The translations under genes and the position numbers were made by a program. From positions 929,206-993,205 of the forward strand of contig JALPQD010000633.1 in the NCBI GenBank assembly GCA_023101885.1: a stretch of 64,000 nucleotides of DNA, written 5' to 3'. Positions 36,323-53,489 of the stretch are shown piece by piece. How positions within the stretch are numbered: position 1 is the first letter of the stretch; each line of letters starts with the position of its first letter. The notes below the pieces were generated by a model that was given only the letters and a program-made list of their open reading frames with translations, searched no databases and was not told the DNA's origin. Origin of the DNA: Typhlomys cinereus (taxonomy: Eukaryota > Chordata > Mammalia > Rodentia > Platacanthomyidae).

Positions 36323-38141
36323 GGCTTCGTGAATTCCCACATGAGATATTTGGGTTGCCCTCTTCTTCAGATTGGGTTACATCATTCAACGCTAGATCTT
36401 TCCTGGGTTTGTGATTAAATCCTGATATGGGGCCAAGTTTCAAGCCCAAGCATCACAGCTCTGGCTGGCAACCTTGGAGATGCCCCATCTTTGGAGTCCA
36501 TGATGCACCCCCTCTCCTCCCCCTGTCATGTGAGGTCTTCTCCCTAGCAAGGAAGGAAGAAATGAGATTGAACTGTTGGGGGAAGCGGGCAATCCTTTTC
36601 CTTGACCCTTGACCCCAGGCCATGTTTAAAGGTCGATGCATTGTTGGGTGTTTGCTGTGTCTAACCTCACAGGACCCCAACTCCGCTCTTCCCCCAGCAC
36701 CCATCACATTACGAGTGGATTCTGGTGGGATGTTATATCCTTCCCCCAATACTCCTTCTTTGCCCTCAAGGATTAAAATGCCTTCCTGCCCCAGCACCTC
36801 TGTTGTCCCTCCTCCCCAAGCCTCAAGCCAGGGTAGCCCCAGCTCCTCCTGGCTCAGATCCTGGAAACCGCTGTCCAGGATGGAGCTGGCTCTGGTTTTC
36901 CTCGGTACTTTCCTGCTGGTCGCCTGGTCTTCCTTCCTCTCTCCCCTGCTTCTAGTGATAGTCCACTGCATTAATGACAGGTGGTTCTTCTGTCTCTTCC
37001 TCCCTATTCCTGTCCCCTGCGCGCGTGCCTTCCTCTCTGCCTCCTCCCCTGTTGCTGGGAACCCCTTCGCCTGCCCACCGGGTAGGAACGCGGCTCTGGC
37101 TGATAGGTTATCCGGTACGGTATTTTTGTAATCTCCCCTCCCCCCTCCATCCCACCTCCGTCCTTGCACACAAAACCATACCCACTCCCTTCCTGGCTGC
37201 TGCACATGTCCTGGGGAAGGGTGCAGGCCTGGCAACAAGCATGGGGTGAGACTCTGGTCCGCCTTCCAGAGAGATGGAGGTTTGAGGGTGGGGAGTCGCA
37301 CAAGGTGGGGGGCACATCTGAGTGTCCGAGGGGACCTTAACACCCCTGTGGACAATCTGCGGCGGTTTCTTCCTCTAGGTGAAGCCCCCCCAGAAGGTTT
37401 CCAGACCCTTAGGGAACATCACCATTTTCAGGTCCTGATGTGCATGGGTGGCCTGCATGCTTCCGCATGCACACCACATCCGTCCGCCGCACACATCCGC
37501 TGCACAGGCACACTACCCTCGAGCCCTGCCGCCCCGCCACCCCTATCCATGCCACTGTGACTCCCCCATCTGCTCATACCGTCCTTGCCCCCCCCACCAT
37601 CTCTCCATCTCTCATTCCCTGCTTCTTCACCTGCTTCGCTAATTCTTCACGCTCAAATGGCTTTTACCCAGAAATGTCTACACAGCACCCCCCACGGCTC
37701 TGACCTGGAATGGGCAGATGTGGGTGGCAGATTGGGTGCAATATGGGGATGGGGGGGCAGGGAGAAGGTGTGGACCCTCTTCCCGACCCTGGATATTACC
37801 TTTGGATAATCACCTCTTTTTCCTCACTTGGGACAGAGGTCAGCAGCCCGAATTGGGGGAACAGTCTGCCTTAGGACACTTGGTCAACTGAAAGCCTATC
37901 GAGCCCCCCAGAATGTCATCCTACCACACTCTTCCGGCATCCGGCTGATATTCCACACCTTAGATTTCCCTACATAACACCCCCCAACACACCACCCACA
38001 CACCACTTGTTATGGTGGGCGCCCATCCAGGCTCTGAAGGCCATTGTCTGCCCCCTTCACGCCTTGTCCTTGTGTCCTGAAATGGGAGCAGGCAGTACGA
38101 TGCTCCCCTCCTCTACCTCCTCCTGACTGTGCTCATGACAG

Positions 38142-41100
38142 GTTGAACTCGGGCACGAGGATGCCGCGGAGAACTACTCATCAAGCGGGAACTGACCGTG
38201 GTCCTGCAATCAGTGCAGCTCAGCTGCAGAGGACCTGCGAGAAGTGCCCAGAGCACCATCCGGCACTGCCGGAGCAGCATGTACCCAGGGTGGCAGGAAC
38301 TTGCGTGGGGACGCTATGGCATACACACACAACACACCCACCACACACACCCAACACACACACCATTCCCCATACACACCATGCCCCACCCCACCACCTC
38401 GCCTTCCTACTTACAATCAGCCACTGGTATGACTCCTCAATGAGGTGGGGGTCCGAAAGACGCAGGAGAACCAGAGTAGATCATGTGAGCACCCTCCATG
38501 CACCTCCTGAGATTTCCATTTTCCCACCACCCCTTTGGGGTGTGGTGTCGGGACCAGGCATGGGCTCCGCGAGTCCCCCTCCTGCTTTCCTCAGTCCCTG
38601 AGAACCACCCGGCCCGCCCTGAACTACATTCGTGGGAGATAAGAGTATGGTGAGGCTCAGAGTCTAGACATCTTCACACCAAAGAGGGGCACTAGCGGAA
38701 GAATCCAGGGGTTGCTCAGAAAGTCTTGAGCTGTCTGGATGCGGAAGGGTCACTGGCACTCGTCAGACTGCCGCAGGGGTGCTGGAGAGGAGGTGGCTCA
38801 GGGGTTAAGCCTTCGCCTTGCAGGCAGAAGGTCCTGAGTTCGGACCCCAATCCGCACTTATATACGCCAGGCTGCAGCGGTGGCGCCTGCGCTTCTGTTC
38901 CTTGTAGTGCGGAGCCTGTGATCCCGGGGCATAAGGAGGTGGAGACTTCCATGGTGGTTCGAGATCTCGTGGTTCGAACTACACACAAACAGACACACAC
39001 ACACACAACAGAGACACACGCTCGGCACAACACACGCATATGCACACGTTGAATAAATAATAATAAAAAAATTAAAAAAAAAAAAAGAACTGCAGCAGGG
39101 AGCTGGGGGCAAGGAGGAGTGGGGGCAGGGAGCATAGCTTGCCGTGGTTCCCCCCCCCTGAGGCCCAGAGGAAACTCCTGCCCACCCATCTGTTGTCTTT
39201 GACCTGAGTCTGGTGGGGTAAATTAGAGTCCAGTACCAGAGATTGCCTCTAATCCCCAGCCCTACCCCCCTGTAATCCACACCCACCATGTGGTTCAGAT
39301 CACTCGCTCCATGCACTGGTCCCTGCTGCACCCCCGGGATCCTGGAATTTATCTTTGTCTCCCTCATAGAGCGTCGTCCTGGCCACAGATGGCTCAAACC
39401 CTGAAACCCCCAGGAATGTGACTGAGCCCCTTTTAGTTCGAGGACCTCTGAAGACAGAAAGGCCAAGACCTGGGTCCACACGGGCAGCGGGCCTGGAAGG
39501 TTGCCCACCTCTGCTGTCACCCCCCAGGATCAGCACTCCTCTGCCTCCAGGAGAACCCAACGCCTCAACAGAGACTTTGTGGCCCCCGGAACAGAGCTGG
39601 AGCAGTCTACGGCTGCGGGAGACAGAGACCCTGGGAGCTTCTCCGCGAGATGCAGGACAAGGTTCTGGACATGGAGAAGGTACGCCTGGCCCTGTGGGCG
39701 AGCGTTGGGAGGACCCCAACCTTGTGCAAGCTGTCATGGGCCCGTGGTGACAAGAACACAACCTGGGCCGCAGCCTCAATCCCCATGGCATCAGTTCACC
39801 TCACAACAACCCCACCCAGCATTCCCCTCACCTATACCAGTTTAGCTCTACTGGCCTGCTGTTGTGGAGGTCACAGCTACTTGGGGTCCCTGGCCTCCCC
39901 CTCCCCTAATAGCTCGAACCCCTGAGAGCTACGCGAATGGGATATTTAAACACCCCAGAACCGAGACCCAGGCCTTGGGGCTGAATGCAGGACATAATAC
40001 ACAGGTACCAAGCAACAACCATATCTGGCCATCTACAACCACAGCCACAGAAGCTGCAGACACACCCGGCCTGGTTGTGGCTATTTAAAACACACCACCA
40101 GAAGTGTGTCAGGTGTCATGAGCTGTCTAGACAACCACAACCACACATACACACCACACACAACACACACCACACACACTGCCTGTGTGTTCTCTCCCCC
40201 AAAAAAAAATAAAAAGAGAAAAAAAAAACCACCCCAATCCGAGGCCTCCCGTTGTAGAAGTAGGGGAAATGTTAGAAGAGAAGGTCCAGGCATATGAGGA
40301 CCCCATCCCCACTCCTCACATGGAGACCCCTTCCAGGGATTAGCTGGAGCCCACCCTTTCCTGCCTGCAATTTTGGAAGGAATACCTGACCTCAGGTCAG
40401 ACCCTTGCTGGGCAGAGCCTTAACCCCTGAGCCATCTCTCCAGACCCAACATAGCAATGTTGAGGCCAACCTAGACTGTAGGAGACCTTGTCTGAAAATA
40501 AAATAAGAGCAGCCCAGAGCCTGCCCAGCTGGAGACCCCCACACCCTATCTATTACAATCCCTCGAGGGGCCATCAGCCCTTCCACTCCAGAGCCAGGCT
40601 TCCAGGCCACTCCTTCCCCAGGGAGGAAACTGTACCTGCCATAGCTCCTGCTGTCCAGTCCAAGCAAGGGTCCACGACAAACATTGTTAACTTTGGTTGG
40701 CCTAAGCTGCTGCTGCAGGACCCCCTAGGAGGAAGTCTAGTGGTCAGGAGCCAACATGGGGGTGAGGGGGCAGAGTGGAAAGGGTGCTTTGCCCCTGTCT
40801 TCCAGCCTTGCTGCGCAGACTCCAGGACTGTCCAGGCCTTGGAGGTGGTGTCCCTTTCTCTCAAGTTTTGTGAAATTCCTCCCCTCCCCCCCTGCGGGGG
40901 TGTCATCAGCAGTAGCTTAAGGGAGGCCATATAGTTTGGTAGGAAGGGGTGGTCCCACTGTACAGCCCTGTAAGAATTGGTATCATTGTTGGACCCGGTT
41001 GGACTTGAAGACCCTATTACAGAGAAGGGTCAGCCCCTCCTGTGCCTGATCCTCTACTCTTAGGTACCTTCTAGTCCATTGGTGGGTCCCTCCCCCAGCT

Positions 41101-43010
41101 GACCTGTTCGGCTGGGGGAGGTGGTCCTTACAGGCAAAGGCGTGGTGTCCGGCCAAGATTCCCGAGGCTCTTCACTCCTCGTCTCCCCTGCAAGATACAG
41201 CTCACTGCCGGTGAGAACAAGGTGTCGCGGTTGCAGGATGTATCTAAGGGTGCTCAAGGGCGAGAGGGGCCGAGGCTGTGGCTCCGCGCGGGAGCGAAGC
41301 TGCAGCTCTGCGGAGCTATCGACACCTGGCGTGAGACCAGGTGGACAGGGTAAACCCCTACCCGCAAGCGGCCCTGGAGCCAGCACGGACTGCCCCCCAC
41401 CTTCCCACAATGAACCCTGGAGCTGGGCCCTGATGTCCCCCACCGCAATGCGTCCTGGAGCCAACCTGGGTTGCTCCCCCATCTTCCCGCCCTGGAGCCA
41501 GTGCCCCCCACTTCCCCTTGAAGCTCTCTCGTAGCCAACCCAGGCCGCCCCCCACCTCCCCGCTATGCGCCTTGGAGCCAGCCCGGGGCGCGCCTCCCAT
41601 GGTCGGTTCCCTTTCAGAAGACCAGGAGGCAGATCCTAGGGGCCGCTGACTCCCCATCTCATCACTTCTCCCTGATCTAGGCCCACCTGTCCCGCGGCGG
41701 CGCTGAGGAGTCCCGCGCGAAGCATGTCCTGCCGATCTGCAGACGACTCGCATGAGCGTGCGTCTGCGCTGAGCGCAAGGCCCTAGGCCGATGGCCGCGC
41801 GCTGCGGCAGCGCGTGGTGAGCTCGAGACTGCAGTGTGGCCTCGCCTACGCAGGGGACGTGGACACCCGTCACCAGACCCCCCGGGCCAAACCCATGACC
41901 ACCCAGCCCCTCCTCCACTCTCCTCTCCTCCCCCGCCCCATCCCCCCCCCCTCCCCCCCAACCTGTCCTATTCCCCAGTGACAACATCCACCGAAACCTC
42001 TGAACCGCGTGGAGGCGGATCGCCGCTGCGCTGCCAGGAGAGCTGCAGCATCTGGGGGCGCAAACAAGCTGCTGCAGACGCAACTAGCGAGAGTCCGCCG
42101 CAAGCAGGCGGAGGCCGATGCAAGGTGAGCCCCCACCTCACTGGGCCCCGCTGCACACGCAGGGCAAGCAGGCGTCGGCCGATGCAGACGAGAGGTCCCC
42201 CCAACAGCCACCTCACCCTGTACCTCCCCCGCGGAGCAAGGAGGATGGGCCTGGTTCCCCACCCTCACCCTGTACCTTGTGCTCTCCCCTGACCCGCTCC
42301 CCCCCCCAGACACAGGAGGAAGTGATGGCTGTTTCGCCTGCGGGAGGCTTACAGCATGGCCGACGGTGGCCGAGATGGCGAAGCGCATCGCAGAGCTGTA
42401 ATTCAGGTGATGTGCTGAGGCCCCACGTGCAGGCCCCTTACTTCCACCCCGCTGTTTGCGGGGAGGGGGCTGACTCCCCCTGACCACCAGTCTCCCTGCC
42501 CCGCCCACCGAAGGGAAGAGCGGTCGCATCCAGGGCCAACTGAACACGCATGATTCCTCGCAGTACCATCCGGAAACTCAAGGACCATGATCGAGGGACT
42601 AAAGCACGACGTGTAGGGGGACAAAGCGGTCGCGAGCCGGAGCGGGATGGAAACGTATGGTGGGGTTGAGGTGCCCCGCATGTTCTGGCTTCTGACCTCC
42701 AACACGCAGATCCCCCCCTGTCCTGTCCCACCCTAGGGCGCTGCTTGAGGGTCCTCCACCCTTTCAAGACCCGCTAGGCCTTTGACAGGCTGGCCTGACT
42801 CGTCACCTGTGTAGACTCGCTGCCGTCATCCTGATGAGAGCTGCCTGGGCATCGTGGGGCCGCCCTGCCAGGAACCCCTCTACCCCCTGTTCCCTCGAGA
42901 CGCGCCTTCTTTCGCCACCTGGACGCCGCCAAGGTACGCGAGGCAGCTCTGACAGCGAGCGGATGAGCTGGCCGCGCCTACAGCAGCCAGGGCTGGAGCA
43001 AACTGCCGCA
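38142..43010 (+). CDS. EVI5L: EVI5L, 3' coiled-coil exons only, frame disrupted by small indels
   Basis: Exons (approximate): 38142-38280 (ENY.IKRELTVV), 39551-39679 (RLRETETLGA, LREMQDKVLDMEK), 41195-41330 (KLQL..DTW), 41681-41833 (AHLSRGG, ESPRK, MSVRLR), 41979-42124 (NIHRNL, LLQTQLA, RRKQAEA), 42310-42406 (EEVMAV, LREA, AKRIAEL), 42512-42610 (RIQGQLN, DSSQY), 42737-43010 (GPPPFQDPL, PLYPLFPRDA, DELAAP). EVI5L is a TBC-domain Rab GTPase-activating protein; these pieces are its C-terminal coiled coil and tail. Almost every exon needs one or more single-base insertions or deletions to read through, yet codons between breaks stay close to family sequence and most splice sites remain. That pattern fits unpolished long-read consensus better than an old pseudogene. 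The N-terminal TBC exons are not in the window. Confidence 0.85.
38783..39090 (+). mobile_element. tRNA-derived SINE with long body
   Basis: tRNA-like head (GGTGGCTCAGGGGTTAAGCC, TTGCAGGCAGAAGGTCC, GAGTTCGGACCCC) followed by a body with GGCGCCTGCGCTTCTGTTCC and GAGGTGGAGACTTCCATGGT, then a CA-rich stretch and an AATAAATAATAATAAAAA tail. A second copy is at 46158-46480 in reverse. Confidence 0.75.
40370..40450 (-). mobile_element. B2-like SINE head fragment
   Basis: Reverse text: GGCAGAGCCTTAACCCCTGA then GCCATCTCTCCAGACCC, a tRNA-like B2 head. Confidence 0.6.
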
Positions 43011-43879
43011 GGCCGCTCCTAAGTGTGCTGGGAGCCGGGGCCGCCGCACCCAGCCGGCGGGAGCGACCAGGGTCAGTGGAGACCCCCTTCTCCGAGGTAC
43101 TCCACGCTTCTGGACGCCGCGTTCTACCAAAGCACCAGGTCGGGGGGCACCCGAGCCGTAGGTCGAAACTCGGGCTCAACATCGTCACGGCCGTTGTGTT
43201 TCCATCTTGGATCAATATCCCTTTGGGTCCTCCCGCGTTCCAGAGAGCCCCAGGCCCATTCCTGGAGGTCTTGGCCTCTAACAGCAAGGGCAAGGGGAAA
43301 ACCGTTCTGGGATACATCGATGGCGGCCTCTTGGCGCTCCCCCTCCTCCCCTCCCCCTCCCCTTCCCTCTGGGCCCCCGCCGCCCTGCTGGTTAGAGCTT
43401 GAGAAGGTGTCCAACCTGTAGGCGGCCATTACTCTCCACAGGCTCTCCGGGTCCACAGATCTGTCTTGGGGCGATGGCCAGGCTGGGGTTTCTCTGCCTG
43501 GCACAGGCAATGGTTGCCCCCCTGCACAGAAACACGTCCCCGTCCCCCATCGTGTGCAGGGCCCTGGGGGCTTTTGTGCCCGGGCCAGGGGAGTGCCGAG
43601 GCCGGGGCAGGCCGGGGCCAGGTCAGTGCCAGGCGGTGCCTGGCAGTCCTGCCCACTTCAGAAGCTGAAAGAAAGAGACCCTTCTTCTTAGATTAACCCC
43701 TGTCTTCAGGATGACTGTATTACTAACTTTGGGACCCGATGGAACAGGGGGGCCTCCTATCCTTGGGAGCCCTCGCCTTATCCCTTCCCTTCGTTCCTAG
43801 TCCCCAAAGACCACCTATAAGCAGGAGCCAGGTCCCTGGGAGGGGCGTGGAGCTTCCCTCTCGTGGTCCTCCCCACTCC

Positions 43880-43902
43880 CACCCCCCCCCCCCCCCCCCC
43901 CC
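43880..43902 (+). repeat. C homopolymer in the EVI5L 3' UTR
   Basis: About 22 consecutive C bases; its length is likely unreliable. Confidence 0.9.
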
Positions 43903-44245
43903 GCACAGTGGTCTCTGGGACCTGGGCTAGCAGAAAGCTGACAACCGGTGCCAAAGTCCAGCAGCCTCCCTCCCCCCAGGCTCCTTGCTCCCCCTCCATC
44001 CTGCCTGGGGGCAACCCTTGGTGCTCCTAGAGAGGAGAGGAGGATCACATACAACCCCGCTCCCCCAGCACTTCCTGGGGAGGGGACACCCCTGCTCAGT
44101 CTCCCTTTCCTAATCTCCTACTCTTCAGTGTTACCAGGCCTGGGGGTAGGGGACCCTCCAAGTGCCCTCCCCTTACACTGCCCACCACCATGTTTGCACA
44201 CTGCCTGTTCACACTCCACATGTTGCCCAGGCGGGAAAGAGGGAA

Positions 44246-44251
44246 AATAAA
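44246..44251 (+). terminator. EVI5L: EVI5L polyadenylation signal
   Basis: AATAAA followed by GTGT about 1.2 kb after the last EVI5L coding segment, giving a 3' UTR of about 43010-44270. Confidence 0.65.
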
Positions 44252-44274
44252 GTGTATTTACACAGTCACAATGG

Positions 44275-46155
44275 ACTCTTGAGTCAACAAGTCTGGGTGC
44301 AAGTGGCTGAGCCCCCTGACCCCGGACAGGACGCAGAGACACCACTACCATTCTTGGTCCCAGGAGCTTCCTAGCACTAGTAAGAATGTCAGGTGGGAGA
44401 GGAATAGGTGTGGCTGGGTTGAAGTAACTGCATGTGATCCAAAGACTCAACCAAACGACTTATAAGGGAATAAGGGGTTTTATTTTGTCTTACGATGGTC
44501 CAGATACAAATCTTAATCCAGCTTGGCCAGAGTCCACACCAACACCGGCCAAGGAACTGGCAGCACACTGTCTAATGCATATACATGGACCAGCTGAGAG
44601 GGGACGATCCTCACTGTCCAGACCAGCCGTACTCGGCCAGAATACGGAAGTATGAATGTTCTATCCAGCCGCTTCCATCTTATTCACCTTCACACGAGAA
44701 CTAAGCCGCCACACTGTGAAAATTCCTGCAGGCTTGCCAGGATGAGTCTCAACTACCAATGTCTTCGACCCTGTGCGCAGCATCTCATAGCTTTCGCTAT
44801 CAAGTTGACACCTGCGCAGCATTGCAGACCCACAGGGGGCCCCCCTACCACCCAGTGACTCCAAGCAGCCACCAGACCGGCACCAATTGGGACCCCCCCC
44901 CTCGGGTCAGAAGAGAAAACTTCCTCGTGTGATCTCTGCCACAGGCGTGGGTTCCAGGAGCCCACGCGCTGGCTATTCCTATCCACCGATTTATTCACAG
45001 AAGCTCCCCTCGCGCTCACACAAGTCTCCCTAATGGGGGGTAGGTCTCTGGAGGAAAAGCATTCCTTCAGCGTGAATTGGCTGAGTCCCTGGTTACCCAG
45101 AGCGTGCAGGTCCCATTCTCTAAGGCCTGCTAGGACTCCGGCAACAGACTTCTGGTTTTTCCACCAGCCAGAGAACTCGGAGTTTGAGTGACAGGCAAGC
45201 CGCCTCCCTATATGATGTTCATTGGCTCCTGCACAGTGACGGAAGTGTGCTTCTTTCTGAGTCGGGGCTTATTTCTCTGGGTGCCGGCTTGAGATGGTTG
45301 TTTTCCCGACCAGATAAAACTGGACCTGCACCACGACACGATGGGAGCCGCGCCCCCGTCCACACACCCCGCAGTCCGGACAAAAACAAAAATGGGCCAT
45401 ATGGCCCACAGCCAGCACATTGAGGACCCCAGGTCTCCCATCAGGGGGCCATTTCTCCCGCAAGCTACAGTTAGGGTTACTTGACGGACCCCATTGTGGA
45501 TGGTCTCTCTAAAGAGCATCTGGATTGGTTGCTAGTCCCAGCCTGGGGCCGCTGTGGAGGTGGCTCGCCAGTCCATACAGAACCTGGCTTGGAAAGCCAT
45601 GGAACCAGACTTCGGGCTCTCTACCCACCCCAGAGATGTGCCTGCTTGAAACCACGGCAGTCTGCATGTAATTCTTAGCCCTAGCATAGCAAACTAACTC
45701 AGGGAGTATGCCTGCCTGATTTAGAGACCCACTCACCATATAAGGTGGAAGAGGGATCAGGGGGTGGTTTCGGATATACCCTGTGTCTCCACAGGTACAC
45801 CCCCCAAGTGCACTTGTGCCCATTGCACTTAACATACATGCCTATGCACGCACCCAAGACAACAGTACAAGAAGAAGAATAAACCGCTGCGCGTCTACGT
45901 GAATGGAGAGGGAGAGTGAGACCCTTCTGTGGATGGTACCACTGTAGCCCCTACCCAGAAGATATGCAAGGCAGGGGGTGCTCACAGGTCTGTAGTTAAA
46001 GGATGCCCCCAAAGTCGGCCTCGATCACTTCTTTCCCATTTGTTTTCAGGAACACAAGTTCCCCTATGTCCAGGGATGTAAGAGGCTCTTCACCTCCCTC
46101 CCCTCTCCCTTTCCATGGCCACTCACTGGCTCACCCATTCGCAGTCTCCTAAGAC
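44275..46155. other. Interval between EVI5L and the SINE/LTR cluster
   Basis: I see no gene. The first part, with AAGGGGTTTTATTTTGTC near 44470, has the look of old retroelement sequence, but I cannot assign a family. Confidence 0.4.
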
Positions 46156-46157
46156 TA

Positions 46158-46480
46158 ATCCTTCTTTTTTTTTTTTTTTTAATTTTTATTTATTCAGTTG
46201 TGTGTGTGGAGGTATGTTGTCTCGCACCGTGTAGTGCTGTGTTGTGGTTAAAACACCGATGAATTCGGGGAAAACACCATGGACTGCCTCCACCTCCTCC
46301 TGTGTTTACTCTGTCCCCAGGATTCCACAGGCTTCCGCCCTACCAGGACAGAAGGAGGCGCCCCCCTCCGCTTACGCTTGGCGCGTCTATATGTGGGATC
46401 GGGACCATAACTCAGGGACCTTCTCGTGCAAGGCAGAGGCTACCCGAGCCACCTCTCCCAGCCCCCATCCTACAGACTAA
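46158..46480 (-). mobile_element. tRNA-derived SINE, second copy
   Basis: Reverse copy of the element at 38783-39090: T-rich tail (AATTTTTATTTATTCAG), then CACCTCCTCCTGTGTTTACT, GCGCCCCCCTCC and a head GCAAGGCAGAGGCTACCCGA, GCCACCTCTCCCAGCCCC. Confidence 0.7.
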
Positions 46481-46685
46481 TCCCTTCTATTAAAGCAAGA
46501 CTCCATCTTTGCGTCTAGCCCCTCATGACCCTTTAGTGCCATGATTTCCGTTTCCAGTTGCCTACTCCTCTGAGGCAATACTCGCCCCTCATGCGCACTC
46601 CAGCCATGAGTCTGTTTCTTGTTCCTTGCTCCCATGAATTCCCATGCCTAGGCCTGTTGAGTCTCATGGGCTATTGCCATGAGCT

Positions 46686-47507
<822 letters not shown>

Positions 47508-47517
47508 NNNNNNNNNN
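47508..47517. other. Assembly gap (10 N)
   Basis: Ten N bases separate the two copies of the duplicated sequence. Confidence 1.
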
Positions 47518-52677
<5,160 letters not shown>

Positions 52678-52929
52678 TTAGACTGCGGACAGGGTCTTGT
52701 ATTTATTTGCACATCCCGGCCCCTCTTCTATGCTTTTTCCAGCATCCTCACCCATAGGTGCCCAAGCCTCAGCCTCCGCCTAAATCGACTTTCCCCCCTC
52801 CTACCCCCACGCCCGCCCGTTCTCCAGCCGGGTTCTCCATGTTGATCCCCCCCTCAAATAGACACCCTTACATATCCCCCTTGCCTCTCTTTCAGGAAAA
52901 CATCCTCCTCCCTACTCCCTCGGGGAGCG

Positions 52930-53470
52930 GAGATGACCAGGAAAGATGCTAGAACCCCGGGCCGCAAGCTGGGGATCACGTCTCGGTCAGCCCCCCTCCC
53001 CACCTCGCCCCCGCCAGAGGCCTCTCCGGAGGGAGAAGTGCCGGCACCTGCCAGGAGGAAAGAGGGATATCCTTGCCTGCGATCCCGCTCCAGGAGACAA
53101 AGAGCCGCTTCCCGGGCCGACCCCTCCCCCAGCCCGGGCCCGGGGCTCGAAATCGGCTACTTCCACCTGCTGGCAGCGCGCGCCCAGGGCGGGCTCCGGC
53201 AGCCCGGCGCTCTGGTTCCACGCAGGATCGACTCGGGTGGGGCCCGGGCTGAGCTTCGCGCATCCACGGGAAGGCGAGGGGAGGGGGCAGCGAGCCACCA
53301 GACCTGGGGAGCTTGGCCGGCCCCGCCCCTCGGCCACGGGCGGTGCTGGGGGGGGGAGGAGAAAGAGAGAGAGAGCGCGAGCCCGAGGCGCGCGCCCCAC
53401 GCGCACCCGAGAGCGCACAGAGGGGATAATGGGGGAGAGAGGCGCGCGTCCGAGGAAAGCGCCGCGTCTC
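52930..53470 (-). promoter_or_regulatory. PRR36: CpG island, presumed PRR36 promoter
   Basis: CpG-dense block upstream of the PRR36 start exon. An acceptor at 52646 (CTCAG|CTGTGAAATGG on the minus strand) sits 7 bases before the ATG, so a noncoding first exon is expected in or near this island. Confidence 0.65.
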
Positions 53471-53489
53471 TTGGACAATCACTGCAGAT

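Larger units (their letters stand above)
32560..38140. other. Gene-free interval containing the probable inversion or misjoin point
   Basis: I see no exon of a known gene. MAP2K7 lies head-out on the left and EVI5L 3' exons begin at 38142. The neighbours expected here from human synteny (LRRC8E; EVI5L TBC-domain exons) are not recognisable. Contents are scattered SINEs and a poly-A run at about 34211-34232. Confidence 0.6.

Noticed and set aside
36453..37355. 300-residue minus-strand ORF and the 169-residue plus-strand ORF with a signal-peptide-like MELALVFLGTFLLVAW
   Set aside because: No LRR, TBC or other domain, low-complexity composition, no splice logic; looks like chance in GC-rich unique DNA.
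41358..42083. 241-residue minus-strand ORF opposite EVI5L exons
   Set aside because: The plus strand carries EVI5L homology and splice sites; the antisense ORF is a GC-rich shadow.
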